64,000 nucleotides of DNA from IMG/VR virus record IMGVR_UViG_3300036795_000241, positions 1 to 64,000 of that record, one strand, 5' to 3'. Below are positions 54,781 through 62,895 of the stretch, in pieces (position 1 is the stretch's first letter; the number at the start of each line of letters is the position of its first letter). The notes beneath the pieces were generated by a model. The model was not told where the DNA came from, searched no databases, and worked only from the letters and a program-made list of their open reading frames with translations. Position numbers and translations under genes: made by a program. The DNA comes from a virus.

Positions 54781-54977
54781 CCGAACCGCCGCCGATGAGC
54801 CAAGAGTCCGCTCAGCGAGTACAGGAGGTAATGAAAGAGGTCATTCAAACGAACGACGCAATGCCCGGGAAGTACGTTATCTTCGTTACCGCGGATGTCG
54901 TACCGGACGACCCGCAGGCGATTGTCGAATGGGAATGGTACTGGCGTCCGATAAATCGACATGCAGGCGGCGGTTAA
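54777..54977 (+). CDS. small protein, unknown
   Basis: 66 residues sharing ATGA with QueC. Helix QESAQRVQEVMKEVIQTNDA and strand GKYVIFVTADVVPDDPQAI. It may be part of the modification operon but has no recognised family. Confidence 0.55.
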   Translation: MTEPPPMSQESAQRVQEVMKEVIQTNDAMPGKYVIFVTADVVPDDPQAIVEWEWYWRPINRHAGGG

Positions 54978-55318
54978 TGCAAGCGGAACTGGTCCCGGTA
55001 ATCGTACGCGTTCAATTCACGTGCGGGAATCACCTGACGCCACTCAAGCCGAATCTTATGCGACTTGAGTACCGATGTCCAATGCGCGGTTGCGACACAC
55101 TGCTACGAAAGGAAGAACTGCACCGCTGGAACTTGCACTTTACGAACGCCTTTCCCGAGGTAATCGTCACTGGACGGAAGGAGACGTTATGCCGCTCGGA
55201 ATCTGCCAGCCGTGTCAGGACGGAGCGACCGAGATGCTACTGGGCAATACCGAATTCGCTACCCGCCTGCACGAGCAGTGCCCCGGCGGTACGTGGTGTC
55301 TATGCCACCATAGCGTAA
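54977..55318 (+). CDS. zinc-type protein, ORF running into the next gene
   Basis: Starts at ATG 54977 overlapping the previous stop. Convincing part is about residues 1-72 (LVPVIVRVQFTCGNHLTP; CPMRGC zinc pair; LLRKEELHRWN). The frame then continues for 130 bases over the 55189 gene in another frame, so the real end may be earlier than the open frame suggests. No family recognised. Confidence 0.45.
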   Translation: MQAELVPVIVRVQFTCGNHLTPLKPNLMRLEYRCPMRGCDTLLRKEELHRWNLHFTNAFPEVIVTGRKETLCRSESASRVRTERPRCYWAIPNSLPACTSSAPAVRGVYATIA

Positions 55319-55401
55319 GTGGCTCCGCGATGTCGGAGCAGGATCAGCTACGACGCAACTTGACAATCCGGGATACCCCGGCTATACTTGAGGAACCATG
55401 A
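55189..55401 (+). CDS. small Cys-rich protein
   Basis: 70 residues from ATG 55189 (AAGGAGACGTT upstream). CQPC and CPGGTWCLCHH give a possible zinc site; the last 40 residues include the promoter P21 sequence. No family recognised. Confidence 0.5.
   Translation: MPLGICQPCQDGATEMLLGNTEFATRLHEQCPGGTWCLCHHSVSGSAMSEQDQLRRNLTIRDTPAILEEP
55360..55388 (+). promoter_or_regulatory. promoter P21
   Basis: TTGACA (55360-55365), 17 bases, TATACT (55383-55388); ATG 55398 is nine bases after the -10 box, near-leaderless. Confidence 0.85.
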
Positions 55402-55763
55402 CCACGGAGCGCATTTACATCTCGCACCACACGGAGAAGCTGCTCATTCCGTTCAAGCAGCAGCTCGAAGCACTCGGCTACGAAGTGACCAGCAACTTCG
55501 ACAGCGAAGATCTGGTCGAGCACGTTAGCGACATTCGCGAAAGCGATGTCTTCGTGCTGTTCTTGGTCGGGCACGGTGCCCAGCTCAATCGTACCGTCGA
55601 ATTCGGTATCGCAATCGGTCTCGAGAAGGTGCTCGTGTGCATCGGTGACGCCTACGAGAAGGACTACCCCGGACGGTCGTTCGTGAATCACTACCGCACC
55701 ACCGAGCAGTTCCTCGCGGCATGGCGTACCGGTGAGCCGGAGTCGGGACTGGTCAGTGCGTAA
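55398..55763 (+). CDS. nucleoside deoxyribosyltransferase-like protein
   Basis: 121 residues. A flavodoxin-like fold with IYISHHTEKLLIPFKQQLE at the start, SDVFVLFLVGHG before the active site and TVEFGIAIGLEKVLVCIG, whose Glu fits the catalytic residue of nucleoside 2-deoxyribosyltransferases. These move deoxyribose between bases and could serve 7-deazaguanine nucleoside metabolism. TIR- or SLOG-like proteins share parts of this shape, so the call is moderate. Confidence 0.6.
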   Translation: MTTERIYISHHTEKLLIPFKQQLEALGYEVTSNFDSEDLVEHVSDIRESDVFVLFLVGHGAQLNRTVEFGIAIGLEKVLVCIGDAYEKDYPGRSFVNHYRTTEQFLAAWRTGEPESGLVSA

Positions 55764-58290
55764 ACGCGCTACCGCAGCATCCTGCGCGGACTGCCCCGAG
55801 GAGGGACCTGTCTGCGTTGGCGGATTCGGACCGGAGAAAGCGCGGCTGGTCATTGTCGGTGAGGCACCGGGTCACGACGAGTGCCTCACCGGCCGTCCGT
55901 TCATCGGGAAAAGCGGTCAGCTGCTTAACGCCACGCTGCAGAGCTACGGGATTAAGCGAACCGAGTGCTTCGCCACTAACTCCGTAATGTGCGCCGTTAA
56001 GCCGGGAACGCGGCACCATAACGCCTGCTGGTCGCGGTTGAAGTCCGAGATCCTTTCGCGCGAGCCCGAGATCGTGTTGACACTGGGCAAGGCCGCCTTT
56101 TCGGCGGTATGTCGCACTCGCACGCCACTATCGAAGACCGATGGAACGTTGTGGTGGCAACCGGATTTCGGCGTGTACGTAATGCCGACGTGGCATCCCG
56201 CTGCCGTACTTCGCGGTGGCGCCGATGACAAGTTCTTCCCGATGATCTCGAATGCGATATGGCGCATTTCCCGGCTACTGGACGGACGGGATAAGTTCCC
56301 CGATCCGAATGGTCAGCCGGGATACAAGTGGACGTTCTTCCGCACCGCCGAAGGAACGATTCGGTGTGCGAAGTACTACCTGCGGAAAGCCGATTCCTCG
56401 CCAGTGCCATACGTGATCTCGGTCGACACCGAATCGCGGTCCCCGGGTAAGCGTCCGCATCCGGAGCAGGACCTATGGCTCATGCTGCAGTTCTACGATG
56501 GCGATCGTGCCGCGGCAATCGACATGATCACGAATCAGACGCCAGAATCGTTGCGCTGGCTAATGAAGCTAATCCGGCATCCGAATGTCGAATGGGTCGG
56601 ACATAACATTGCGACATACGACACCCGGGTGTTCCGGCATAACCTCGGGAAAGGCGTGCGGGATAGTAGTATCCGCGACACGCTGATCTACGGACTCGGA
56701 TTGAGTGAGCGCGCCAACGCGGTTGGCTTGGAGCCACTGGCCCGAACGTGGCTAGGTGCCCCCGCGTACAAGCGCGGTCTCGCTGAATCGGGCTATCGGC
56801 ACGCGAAGGGTCCGCAGAACGAGCTGCAGTGGAAGCAGCTGGCGAAGTATGGCGTGGACGATGTCTATAACACGTACGAGCTCAACCGTATTCTGCCTAC
56901 GCTGGTCCGCGATGAGGGTACCGAAGATCTCGTCAACAATATCATCTTGCCGCTAGCACTTACGTGCGGTAAGCTAAGCGGACGCGGGTTCCCGATTGAC
57001 CTCGAGCAAGGAAAGCGACTCGAGGAGCTTTGGGGCGGACGCGTTGACGATACGGTTCATCGGCTACAGGAGCTAGCGATAAGCTCCGGGTGGCCAAAGG
57101 ATCCGAATAACGCTAAGGCGAAAGACGGTCGACTCAACCCGCGAAGCCATTTGCAACTGGCGCATTTCGCTCTCGACTGCCTCGGTCTTGCGCCGACCGA
57201 TGGCGCGACAAACCGTAAATATAGCGGAACCGCGAAGAATCTGCACGGTCGCTCGCGGTCAATTGACGCCGACTTTCTCGTCGGACATCAGGACACCGAA
57301 TTCGGACAGCTGATGACGCTGCTGCGGGTATACGATAAGCAAGTGCGCACGTATGTCCGCGGTATTCTGAAAGAGCTCGACCCCGATGGCTTGATTCACC
57401 CGTCATTCGATATTGCGGGTACCGCGACCGGGCGCCTCGTGATTAAGCCGCTGCTGCAGGTGCTCCCGCACTATGGTGCGCATGCGCAACTCGAGGAAGA
57501 GGACATCGCAAAGGAAGTGCGGAGGCTATTCCCCGCGCGCAAGGGCTATGTCATCGTTACGGCGGACTACAAGCAGCTGGAGTTCCGGGTCGCGTGGATG
57601 CTGTCCGGGGACCAGAAACTGGGCCATGCCCTTACCTCCGGTGATATGCACGCGAAAACGGCTGCGTACATGTTTAAGCGTGACGAAAGCATCGTGACCA
57701 AGGCCGACCGGCATGCGGCCAAGCGGGTGTCCTTCGGTACCGCATACTGGCGCTCCGCGTACACACTGGCGAAGGGTCCCCTGCTCGAGGTGCTCGGTGG
57801 GATTACGATACCCGAAGGCGTGCGAATCGCCCGAGCGCAGCGGTTCATCGACGACTTCCGGGCGCTGTATTCCGATTACTATGCGTGGCAGCTGGAATCG
57901 GCGGATAGTGCCGTGCGTAACGGTGAACTGTCCACGGTATTCGGTCGCAAACGTCGCTGGCCACTGATCACGCACGACAACCGCGAAGAGATCCGCCGGC
58001 AAGGCGTGAACTATCCGATCCAGTCCACCGCCAGTGATATGTGCTCCAGTGCCCTCGTTCGACTAGCCGATGTGCTGCCGAAACGCAAGCTCGGATTCCC
58101 GCTATACACCGTGCATGACGAGGTCGTTAGCGAGATCCGCGAAGACCGCCTTGACGAAGGAATTGCCGCGATCGCGGAGGTGATGTCGAACCCAGCTATC
58201 GACACTAACGGGGCCGTGTTTCCCGTGGACGCTTCGTACGGTCCGAATCTCGGCGATCTTACGGGATACCAAATAAAGGTAGCAGCGTGA
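55756..58290 (+). CDS. uracil-DNA glycosylase / DNA polymerase I fusion
   Basis: 844 residues from GTG 55756. Residues 1-180: family 4 UDG with Cys10, Cys13, Cys79 and Cys91 as iron-sulfur candidates, GEAPGHDE (35-42) and WHPAAVLR (146-153). Residues ~215-390: 3'-5' exonuclease (VISVDTESRSPG; HNIATYDTRVF; YGVDDVYNTYEL). Residues ~390-844: polymerase A with VTADYKQLEFRVAW (motif A), RHAAKRVSFGTAYW (O-helix, SFG rather than NFG) and TVHDEVVSE (motif C). Such fusions are found in actinophages; the UDG may check for uracil during replication. It follows the deoxyribosyltransferase-like gene directly. Confidence 0.9.
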   Translation: MRKRATAASCADCPEEGPVCVGGFGPEKARLVIVGEAPGHDECLTGRPFIGKSGQLLNATLQSYGIKRTECFATNSVMCAVKPGTRHHNACWSRLKSEILSREPEIVLTLGKAAFSAVCRTRTPLSKTDGTLWWQPDFGVYVMPTWHPAAVLRGGADDKFFPMISNAIWRISRLLDGRDKFPDPNGQPGYKWTFFRTAEGTIRCAKYYLRKADSSPVPYVISVDTESRSPGKRPHPEQDLWLMLQFYDGDRAAAIDMITNQTPESLRWLMKLIRHPNVEWVGHNIATYDTRVFRHNLGKGVRDSSIRDTLIYGLGLSERANAVGLEPLARTWLGAPAYKRGLAESGYRHAKGPQNELQWKQLAKYGVDDVYNTYELNRILPTLVRDEGTEDLVNNIILPLALTCGKLSGRGFPIDLEQGKRLEELWGGRVDDTVHRLQELAISSGWPKDPNNAKAKDGRLNPRSHLQLAHFALDCLGLAPTDGATNRKYSGTAKNLHGRSRSIDADFLVGHQDTEFGQLMTLLRVYDKQVRTYVRGILKELDPDGLIHPSFDIAGTATGRLVIKPLLQVLPHYGAHAQLEEEDIAKEVRRLFPARKGYVIVTADYKQLEFRVAWMLSGDQKLGHALTSGDMHAKTAAYMFKRDESIVTKADRHAAKRVSFGTAYWRSAYTLAKGPLLEVLGGITIPEGVRIARAQRFIDDFRALYSDYYAWQLESADSAVRNGELSTVFGRKRRWPLITHDNREEIRRQGVNYPIQSTASDMCSSALVRLADVLPKRKLGFPLYTVHDEVVSEIREDRLDEGIAAIAEVMSNPAIDTNGAVFPVDASYGPNLGDLTGYQIKVAA

Positions 58291-58895
58291 TTATCTCGCC
58301 ACTGAAGCTCGTAATCAGTGCGCTGGCGGCCATTACCGCCGCAATTGTCGGAAGCTTTTTCGGGGATCAAGGAACACTAATCGGTGTCGCCACCGGCAGC
58401 GTTGTCTCGGGTGCCGCCGCGGGAGTATATGAGCATGTCGCCTCGAAAACGAAAGGAGTGATCAAGTTTGCCCCGCAGTACCGAAAGCTGCCACTGGCTG
58501 AACGACAGAAGTTGCTAAAGCGAATCGCAATTGCGTCCGGGGCCAGTGTCCTCGCTATCGGAACCGTTTCCGCCGCCGTAGTCGTCATCCCCGAGTTGGC
58601 CAGTGGGCGGACGCTACATAGCCTGACCACGGGAAAGGTGGACTACGGATCATCGTTCGGGAGCAGTTCGACGGTATCTCCGGCCCCAGTGCCAACGATC
58701 CGGTACACCCCGAGCGCAACGCCAAGCGTTACCGGAGGTACGCAATCAGCAGTACCGACAAGCCCAGTGACGCCTTCGCCGAGCTTCTCCGCGACATCCC
58801 CTTCGTCCGTGTCGCCGACCTCGGCCCCGCCGATTATACCTTCGTCCCTCTCGTCGCCACAAGCGACACCACTGGAAGGAACGCCGACCCCATGA
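58287..58895 (+). CDS. membrane protein with Pro/Ser/Thr-rich tail
   Basis: 202 residues from GTG 58287 (GTGA overlap). Two membrane segments with small residues (LKLVISALAAITAAIVGSFFGD and ATGSVVSGAAAGVYEHVA), a third hydrophobic stretch around SGASVLAIGTVSAAVVVIP, and a C-terminal ~85-residue Pro/Ser/Thr tail, probably outside. A surface or envelope role is likely; no family recognised. Confidence 0.6.
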   Translation: MIISPLKLVISALAAITAAIVGSFFGDQGTLIGVATGSVVSGAAAGVYEHVASKTKGVIKFAPQYRKLPLAERQKLLKRIAIASGASVLAIGTVSAAVVVIPELASGRTLHSLTTGKVDYGSSFGSSSTVSPAPVPTIRYTPSATPSVTGGTQSAVPTSPVTPSPSFSATSPSSVSPTSAPPIIPSSLSSPQATPLEGTPTP

Positions 58896-59479
58896 TCGAC
58901 ACAGTTGAACTCGAGATCCCGGTTCATCTGGCCCCGGCAATAGCGATTCTCGTTAAGACCGCCGTGCAGAAAGGAAGCGACTACGCACGTGACGAGTGGA
59001 GCAGCAACTTCTCCGATACCGCCGACCACTTCGGCATCCCGCGTTACGAATCGTGCGACTTCAACGAGATTCAGAAGCTCGCACGGCTGAAGAGCCTTCG
59101 TACCGGCCGAAAGGTGCTCAACGAGTCCGTCGAAGACACGTACCGGGACAAGGCGCTTTACGCCATTCTCGCATACGTGCTGTATCTCGAAGAAGTGGCA
59201 GCTAGGCGCGGGGCCGAGAACGAAGAGAAGATGAGTGGCTTCCTCTATACCGAGGCGCCAAGCGAGTCCGTACTGGACGGGGAGCTCCCGTCCCGCGCGC
59301 AGGTGTCCACGCATATGCCGATCGAAGGTGACGGGGTCGACGCCTGGCTTCAGCGGATTCGTGGCGACTTCGATACCGATTCACCGCAGTACGCGCTGCT
59401 TACCGAGATGATGGCGAAGTATCAGCGGCGTGCGGAGGAGGGTAAGTCCCTTTCGGAACCGGTTATATATCCGACTTGA
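58892..59479 (+). CDS. DUF1599-like, nucleotide-modification-associated
   Basis: 195 residues. KGSDYARDEWSSNFSDTADHFG (28-50), DFNEIQKLARLKSLRTGRKVLNESV and the DTYRDKALYAILAYVLYLEE helix match the DUF1599 (nucleotide modification associated domain 1) pattern, whose members occur next to DNA base-modification genes. This supports the DpdA system around it. ATG 58892 overlaps the previous stop. Confidence 0.55.
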   Translation: MIDTVELEIPVHLAPAIAILVKTAVQKGSDYARDEWSSNFSDTADHFGIPRYESCDFNEIQKLARLKSLRTGRKVLNESVEDTYRDKALYAILAYVLYLEEVAARRGAENEEKMSGFLYTEAPSESVLDGELPSRAQVSTHMPIEGDGVDAWLQRIRGDFDTDSPQYALLTEMMAKYQRRAEEGKSLSEPVIYPT

Positions 59480-59505
59480 CAGGACCCGCGCCGGTGTGCT
59501 AGACT
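59476..59505 (+). promoter_or_regulatory. promoter P22
   Basis: TTGACA (59476-59481), 18 bases, TAGACT (59500-59505); GAGAGGAGG follows. Confidence 0.9.
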
Positions 59506-59531
59506 GGATGCTGTGAGAGGAGGTGGTCAAG

Positions 59532-60251
59532 GTGGCCGCAGATAACGCACTTGACCGCATTCAGAAGCTCCTGGCGAAGGCAGAGAGCCCCGCAGTTACG
59601 GAGCAAGAGGCCGAGTCCTTTCGGGACAAGGCCTTTGAGCTGGCTGCGAAGTACCGGATTGACCACGCTGAGCTTAAGGCGAAGGGCCAGGCGCCCTCGG
59701 AGAAGATCGTGAACCGGCGAATGCACGTGTCCCGCCCGTTTACGCAGATGATGCGCCTGGCCCTTATCGTGTTCGAGTCGAACGATTGTTCGCTCATCCG
59801 CATCAGCGGGACCAAGGACACGATACACGCATTCGGATACGAGAACGACATGGCGAAGGCCGAATTGCTGTTCACCTCGTTGCTGGTGCAGGGTGCCCGG
59901 TGGTGCGCACAGGACTACCGCGAGTACCGGTACGAAAGCGAGGAGCGGCGTTCGACATTCCGGCGAGGGTGGTGGACCGGATATGCGAACAAAGTGTACA
60001 AGCGACTGCAGGCAATTCAGCAGCGTGCGGAGAGCGAATCCGCCACACCCGGGACGGCAATCGTTCTGCGGGACCGCAAGCAGGACACGAATACCGCGAT
60101 GGTCAACCACTACTCCGGAGCGATCAGCCGCGGTCGGCGGACTAAGGGCGTGTCCAGTCACGGTGGATACCGAAGGGGATCGGAAGCCGGTGACCGGGCC
60201 GACCTGGGTGGGACGCGGATGGGGCCCTCCGCCCGCGGTGAGCTGGGCTGA
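59532..60251 (+). CDS. DUF2786 protein
   Basis: 239 residues from GTG 59532, eight bases after GAGAGGAGG (GTG 59523 is too close to it). RIQKLLAKAESPAVTEQEAE then FRDKAFELAAKYRIDHAEL is the DUF2786 motif, common in actinophages; function unknown. The C-terminal third is basic and Gly-rich. Confidence 0.75.
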   Translation: MAADNALDRIQKLLAKAESPAVTEQEAESFRDKAFELAAKYRIDHAELKAKGQAPSEKIVNRRMHVSRPFTQMMRLALIVFESNDCSLIRISGTKDTIHAFGYENDMAKAELLFTSLLVQGARWCAQDYREYRYESEERRSTFRRGWWTGYANKVYKRLQAIQQRAESESATPGTAIVLRDRKQDTNTAMVNHYSGAISRGRRTKGVSSHGGYRRGSEAGDRADLGGTRMGPSARGELG

Positions 60252-60259
60252 TACCCCGC

Positions 60260-60288
60260 TTGACAGTCGCGGGAGGATCTGCTATACT
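60260..60288 (+). promoter_or_regulatory. promoter P23
   Basis: TTGACA (60260-60265), 17 bases, TATACT (60283-60288). Confidence 0.9.
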
Positions 60289-60319
60289 GGGTCCTGTGAG
60301 AGGAGCAGGGTCAGCCAGG

Positions 60320-60604
60320 GTGGCAGGACCCAACCGCGACATGGCAACAGTTCTCGGGACCAGGAACGCCGATGGAAGCGTCCAGATCGAGCGCGTGCTC
60401 ACCCCGACCGAGGTCAAGAGCCGGCGGGGAAGTGTGAGCGAGAAGCGCGTTACCAGGTACCAGCAGGGCCGTGGCCGTCGGACCCGGAGCGTGTACCAGG
60501 CAAGGGCACTGGGTTCCGGTCAGGGAGTGCTAGCCGCTCAGGACGCCGTGTTCACCGACAGCCCGCAGATCGACGAGTACCGGAGCGGGTTCCGGACCGC
60601 ATGA
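60320..60604 (+). CDS. small basic protein, unknown
   Basis: 94 residues from GTG 60320, or 87 from ATG 60341; Shine-Dalgarno spacing favours neither strongly. Very basic middle (RRGSVSEKRVTRYQQGRGRR). No family recognised. Overlaps the next gene by 4 bases. Confidence 0.5.
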   Translation: MAGPNRDMATVLGTRNADGSVQIERVLTPTEVKSRRGSVSEKRVTRYQQGRGRRTRSVYQARALGSGQGVLAAQDAVFTDSPQIDEYRSGFRTA

Positions 60605-60747
60605 GCGAATACCACGAGGTGCCCGGCACATTCCGATGTGCCGGGTGCGGGCGGGAGCACGCCAGCCACACCCCGCCGGTACAGATTGACTTCGAGCTTT
60701 ACGCACCCGAGTGCGTTCCTGACAACTCCACCGCGACGGAGGGATAG
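60601..60747 (+). CDS. 48-residue zinc ribbon
   Basis: ATG 60601. CAGCGREHASH and a later C at FELYAPEC give a small zinc-ribbon type site. No family recognised. Confidence 0.6.
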   Translation: MSEYHEVPGTFRCAGCGREHASHTPPVQIDFELYAPECVPDNSTATEG

Positions 60748-60749
60748 CA

Positions 60750-61139
60750 ATGGCACGAAGGACGGTTGTGCGCCGAAAGGCCACCGGAAGCGTTACCGCA
60801 CGGACCGCGGCCAGGCGCGCGGCGCGGAGACAGACCGAAACGATCCAGGTCCGCGCGGCCCGGCGGGTTGGCGGTGATGAGCCGGAAAGCGTTACGCAGG
60901 CCCGCACGTGGGACCGCAAGTACCGCCGGTATCTCGTGGCCGGGCTGTGCCACCCGTGCGCCGCAAAGGCATCGTGGGGCCATTCGCTCGGATTCCAGAA
61001 GATCGATGACCCGTGCGCCAAGTGCCAGCCGATCGTGAACCAGTTCGCGACCCCCGGCCCCGAGGGTTCGAAGTGGCGTAAGGTCCTCGACAAGCTCGAG
61101 CGAAGCGTTACCCGTGAAGAGATGGAGGCGCTGCTTTGA
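60750..61139 (+). CDS. basic zinc-finger protein
   Basis: 129 residues; GGAGGG before ATG 60750. N-terminal 45 residues are Arg/Ala-rich; then LCHPCAAKAS and CAKCQP form a CxxC...CxxC site; C-terminal helix KVLDKLERSVTREEMEAL. Likely nucleic-acid binding. Coupled to the next gene. Confidence 0.65.
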   Translation: MARRTVVRRKATGSVTARTAARRAARRQTETIQVRAARRVGGDEPESVTQARTWDRKYRRYLVAGLCHPCAAKASWGHSLGFQKIDDPCAKCQPIVNQFATPGPEGSKWRKVLDKLERSVTREEMEALL

Positions 61140-61312
61140 AGCTCGCAGAACCGGCGGGTAAGCGCGGTGACCGAGTGCGTAACGTGCATAGCAATCGCAC
61201 GGCAACCGTGGAGCGCGTATCCGCGAACACGACATTCGTTATCTACGATGACGAACCCGGCGTAGAATACGGCGGAACGCATAGTGCGTTTGAACCGCTT
61301 TCGCCGAAGTAG
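61136..61312 (+). CDS. 58-residue protein
   Basis: TTG 61136 after GGAGG, overlapping the previous TGA. LAEPAGKRGDRVRNVHSNRT then VIYDDEPGVEYGG; looks like a small SH3-type barrel. Overlaps the next frame. Function unknown. Confidence 0.55.
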   Translation: MKLAEPAGKRGDRVRNVHSNRTATVERVSANTTFVIYDDEPGVEYGGTHSAFEPLSPK

Positions 61313-61853
61313 GAGGAGCCGCACCGCGCCCCGGTCCGCCGGGGCTTCCGGTGTCTCCGAAGGTAACGGGCTACACCCCGCCGCGCTACCTACGCGAAAC
61401 ACGTCGCCCGATCCGTGTCCGAAGTGCGGTGCACTGGCGAACGAGCCATGCACGTACACGCAGGACCGCACGCAGATTCACCGCGATCCCGCCACGTGGG
61501 ATTACGTGTGGAACGAGGGCGGTAAGCCGATGCAAATCATGCACCACGAACGACGGAGGAAAGCTATGACCGGATGCCCCGACCCGACGCCACGCCCGGA
61601 GGACGGACAGACGTACACCGATTATGTCCTTCGCACGACCGGGAAGCCGGCGGACGCGGATCTCGTTACGCCGCCGAACGACTCGGAAACGACAACGCGA
61701 CAGAAGGACAGCATCGCACACCAGCTAGTCGAACTCAGTTTCGACCCGCCGGCGTGGTTCGTAGCTAGCGCGTACCTGTCCGACCTAAAGGCGCTGCTCC
61801 GTTACGTCCAGCGGGCTCACCTGCGCAAGGAGGCAGCGGAGAATGCTCGATAG
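61284..61853 (+). CDS. zinc-type protein, possible frameshift near its start
   Basis: The frame open from 61284 to 61853 has a convincing core from about 61420 on: CPKCGALANEPCTYTQ, then a conserved HHERRRKAM, and a helical C-terminus. But no good start exists between 61312 and 61420 in this frame, while a GTG at 61351 in the next frame encodes VSPKVTGYTPPRYLRETRRP, which would join smoothly to the zinc motif by a one-base shift near 61418. A GCCCCGG/CCGGGGC hairpin lies at 61329-61346. Confidence 0.5.
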   Translation: MRLNRFRRSRRSRTAPRSAGASGVSEGNGLHPAALPTRNTSPDPCPKCGALANEPCTYTQDRTQIHRDPATWDYVWNEGGKPMQIMHHERRRKAMTGCPDPTPRPEDGQTYTDYVLRTTGKPADADLVTPPNDSETTTRQKDSIAHQLVELSFDPPAWFVASAYLSDLKALLRYVQRAHLRKEAAENAR

Positions 61854-62334
61854 CCGCGATCCCGCCTGGATCTTCGACATCGATGGCACGCTAGCGCATA
61901 ACCGCAGCGGACGTAACATCGTCGACTATACACGCGTTAGCGAGGACGAGCCCGACGAAGCGGTGTTCCGGATCTGCCAAGCCCTCGTCGACAAAGGCGA
62001 CACCGCGCTGTTCGTTACCGGTCGTGAGGACACGGAGCAGTGTCGACGCGATACCGAGCAGTTCCTGTACCTGAACCTCGACGTATTCGCGCTCGATCTC
62101 AGTCCGTATCTCTATATGCGCCCGGCAACCGAAAAGGATCGCTTCCGTAAAGGCGCCGAGCTCAAGCTCGAGATCTACCGCACGCAGATCGAACCGAAGT
62201 ACCGCGTTTTCGGCGTATTCGAAGATCTACCTACCGTGGTACACATGTGGCGCGAAGAGGCCGGGCTGTCCGTCTTCCAGTGCGCCTCAGTTCCTGAGCT
62301 CACTCCGGAGGAGGCGGCTAAGCGTGGACGATAG
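61843..62334 (+). CDS. HAD phosphatase, polynucleotide kinase 3'-phosphatase-like
   Basis: 163 residues. FDIDGTLAHNR (11-21, nucleophile Asp), VTGREDTEQCRRDT (second motif) and the acidic motif GVFEDLPTVVHMW near 125-137 are the HAD signature, close to T4 Pnkp phosphatase domains that remove 3' phosphates from nucleic acid ends. No kinase half is present. GGAGA precedes ATG 61843. It may repair cleaved tRNA or DNA ends. Confidence 0.8.
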   Translation: MLDSRDPAWIFDIDGTLAHNRSGRNIVDYTRVSEDEPDEAVFRICQALVDKGDTALFVTGREDTEQCRRDTEQFLYLNLDVFALDLSPYLYMRPATEKDRFRKGAELKLEIYRTQIEPKYRVFGVFEDLPTVVHMWREEAGLSVFQCASVPELTPEEAAKRGR

Positions 62335-62584
62335 CACATTCGGCGAATACGTACCGGGAAAAGGCGGCGGCTCGATTTCGTACAACGTGCAAGGGCTCCC
62401 CGACGGTCTCCCAGCCGGTACCTATGCGACCCGGGTGCTCAACGCACGATGGGTCGTGCGACGCGACGGCGTTCTCGACTGGGTTGTCGAGATGGAATTT
62501 GTCGGACCGGCAAAAGATGACGAGCCGTGTCTGTTTCCCTTGATCAAGACCGACGTGTCCGGAGGGAGTGATCATGGTGAGTGA
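62324..62584 (+). CDS. small beta-rich protein, unknown
   Basis: 86 residues from GTG 62324 (GGAGGAGGCGGC upstream). Strand-rich (SISYNVQGLPDGLPAGTYATRV then VEMEFVGPAKDD). Last rightward gene. No family recognised. Confidence 0.6.
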   Translation: MDDSTFGEYVPGKGGGSISYNVQGLPDGLPAGTYATRVLNARWVVRRDGVLDWVVEMEFVGPAKDDEPCLFPLIKTDVSGGSDHGE

Positions 62585-62621
62585 TGGCCATTCCACCAGG
62601 TTCTCATTTTAACCCGGCCTA

Positions 62622-62671
62622 GGGCATCCCAGGACCGGATGGCTATGTAGTATGCTGGCCCTGGGATGCCC
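62622..62671. repeat. 50-base inverted-repeat element, copy B
   Basis: GGGCATCCCAGG (62622-62633) and its complement CCTGGGATGCCC (62660-62671) around 26 bases, between converging genes. See copy A at 40200. The gap 62585-62682 otherwise shows nothing. Confidence 0.7.
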
Positions 62672-62682
62672 ATTTGACCCGG

Positions 62683-62895
62683 TTAGCCCTGGCCGGCCCA
62701 CTTCGTTAGCGGACCGCCGTTACCTGGTTCGCCTTCGCGCCAGCCGTGCCACCGGTCGCGCTCCACCGTTACGCCATTGAACGCATCGAGGCACGCGGTG
62801 AGAAAGCTAGCGAGGACGAAGTCGGGCGTATCGGATACGTTCTCGACGCTGTGCTTGTTGATGAGCTCCTCGAGCTCCTGCTTAAACGTCGCCAT
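62683..62895 (-). CDS. conserved small phage protein
   Basis: 70 residues. FKQELEELINKHSVENVSDTP then DFVLASFLTACLDAFN is a pattern common across phages of many hosts; function unknown. ATG 62895 overlaps the previous stop (TGATGG). Confidence 0.75.
   Translation of the reverse strand: MATFKQELEELINKHSVENVSDTPDFVLASFLTACLDAFNGVTVERDRWHGWREGEPGNGGPLTKWAGQG

Noticed and set aside
60530-61471. 313-codon leftward ORF
   Set aside because: Antisense to at least three zinc-type genes with clear Shine-Dalgarno sites; low-quality composition.
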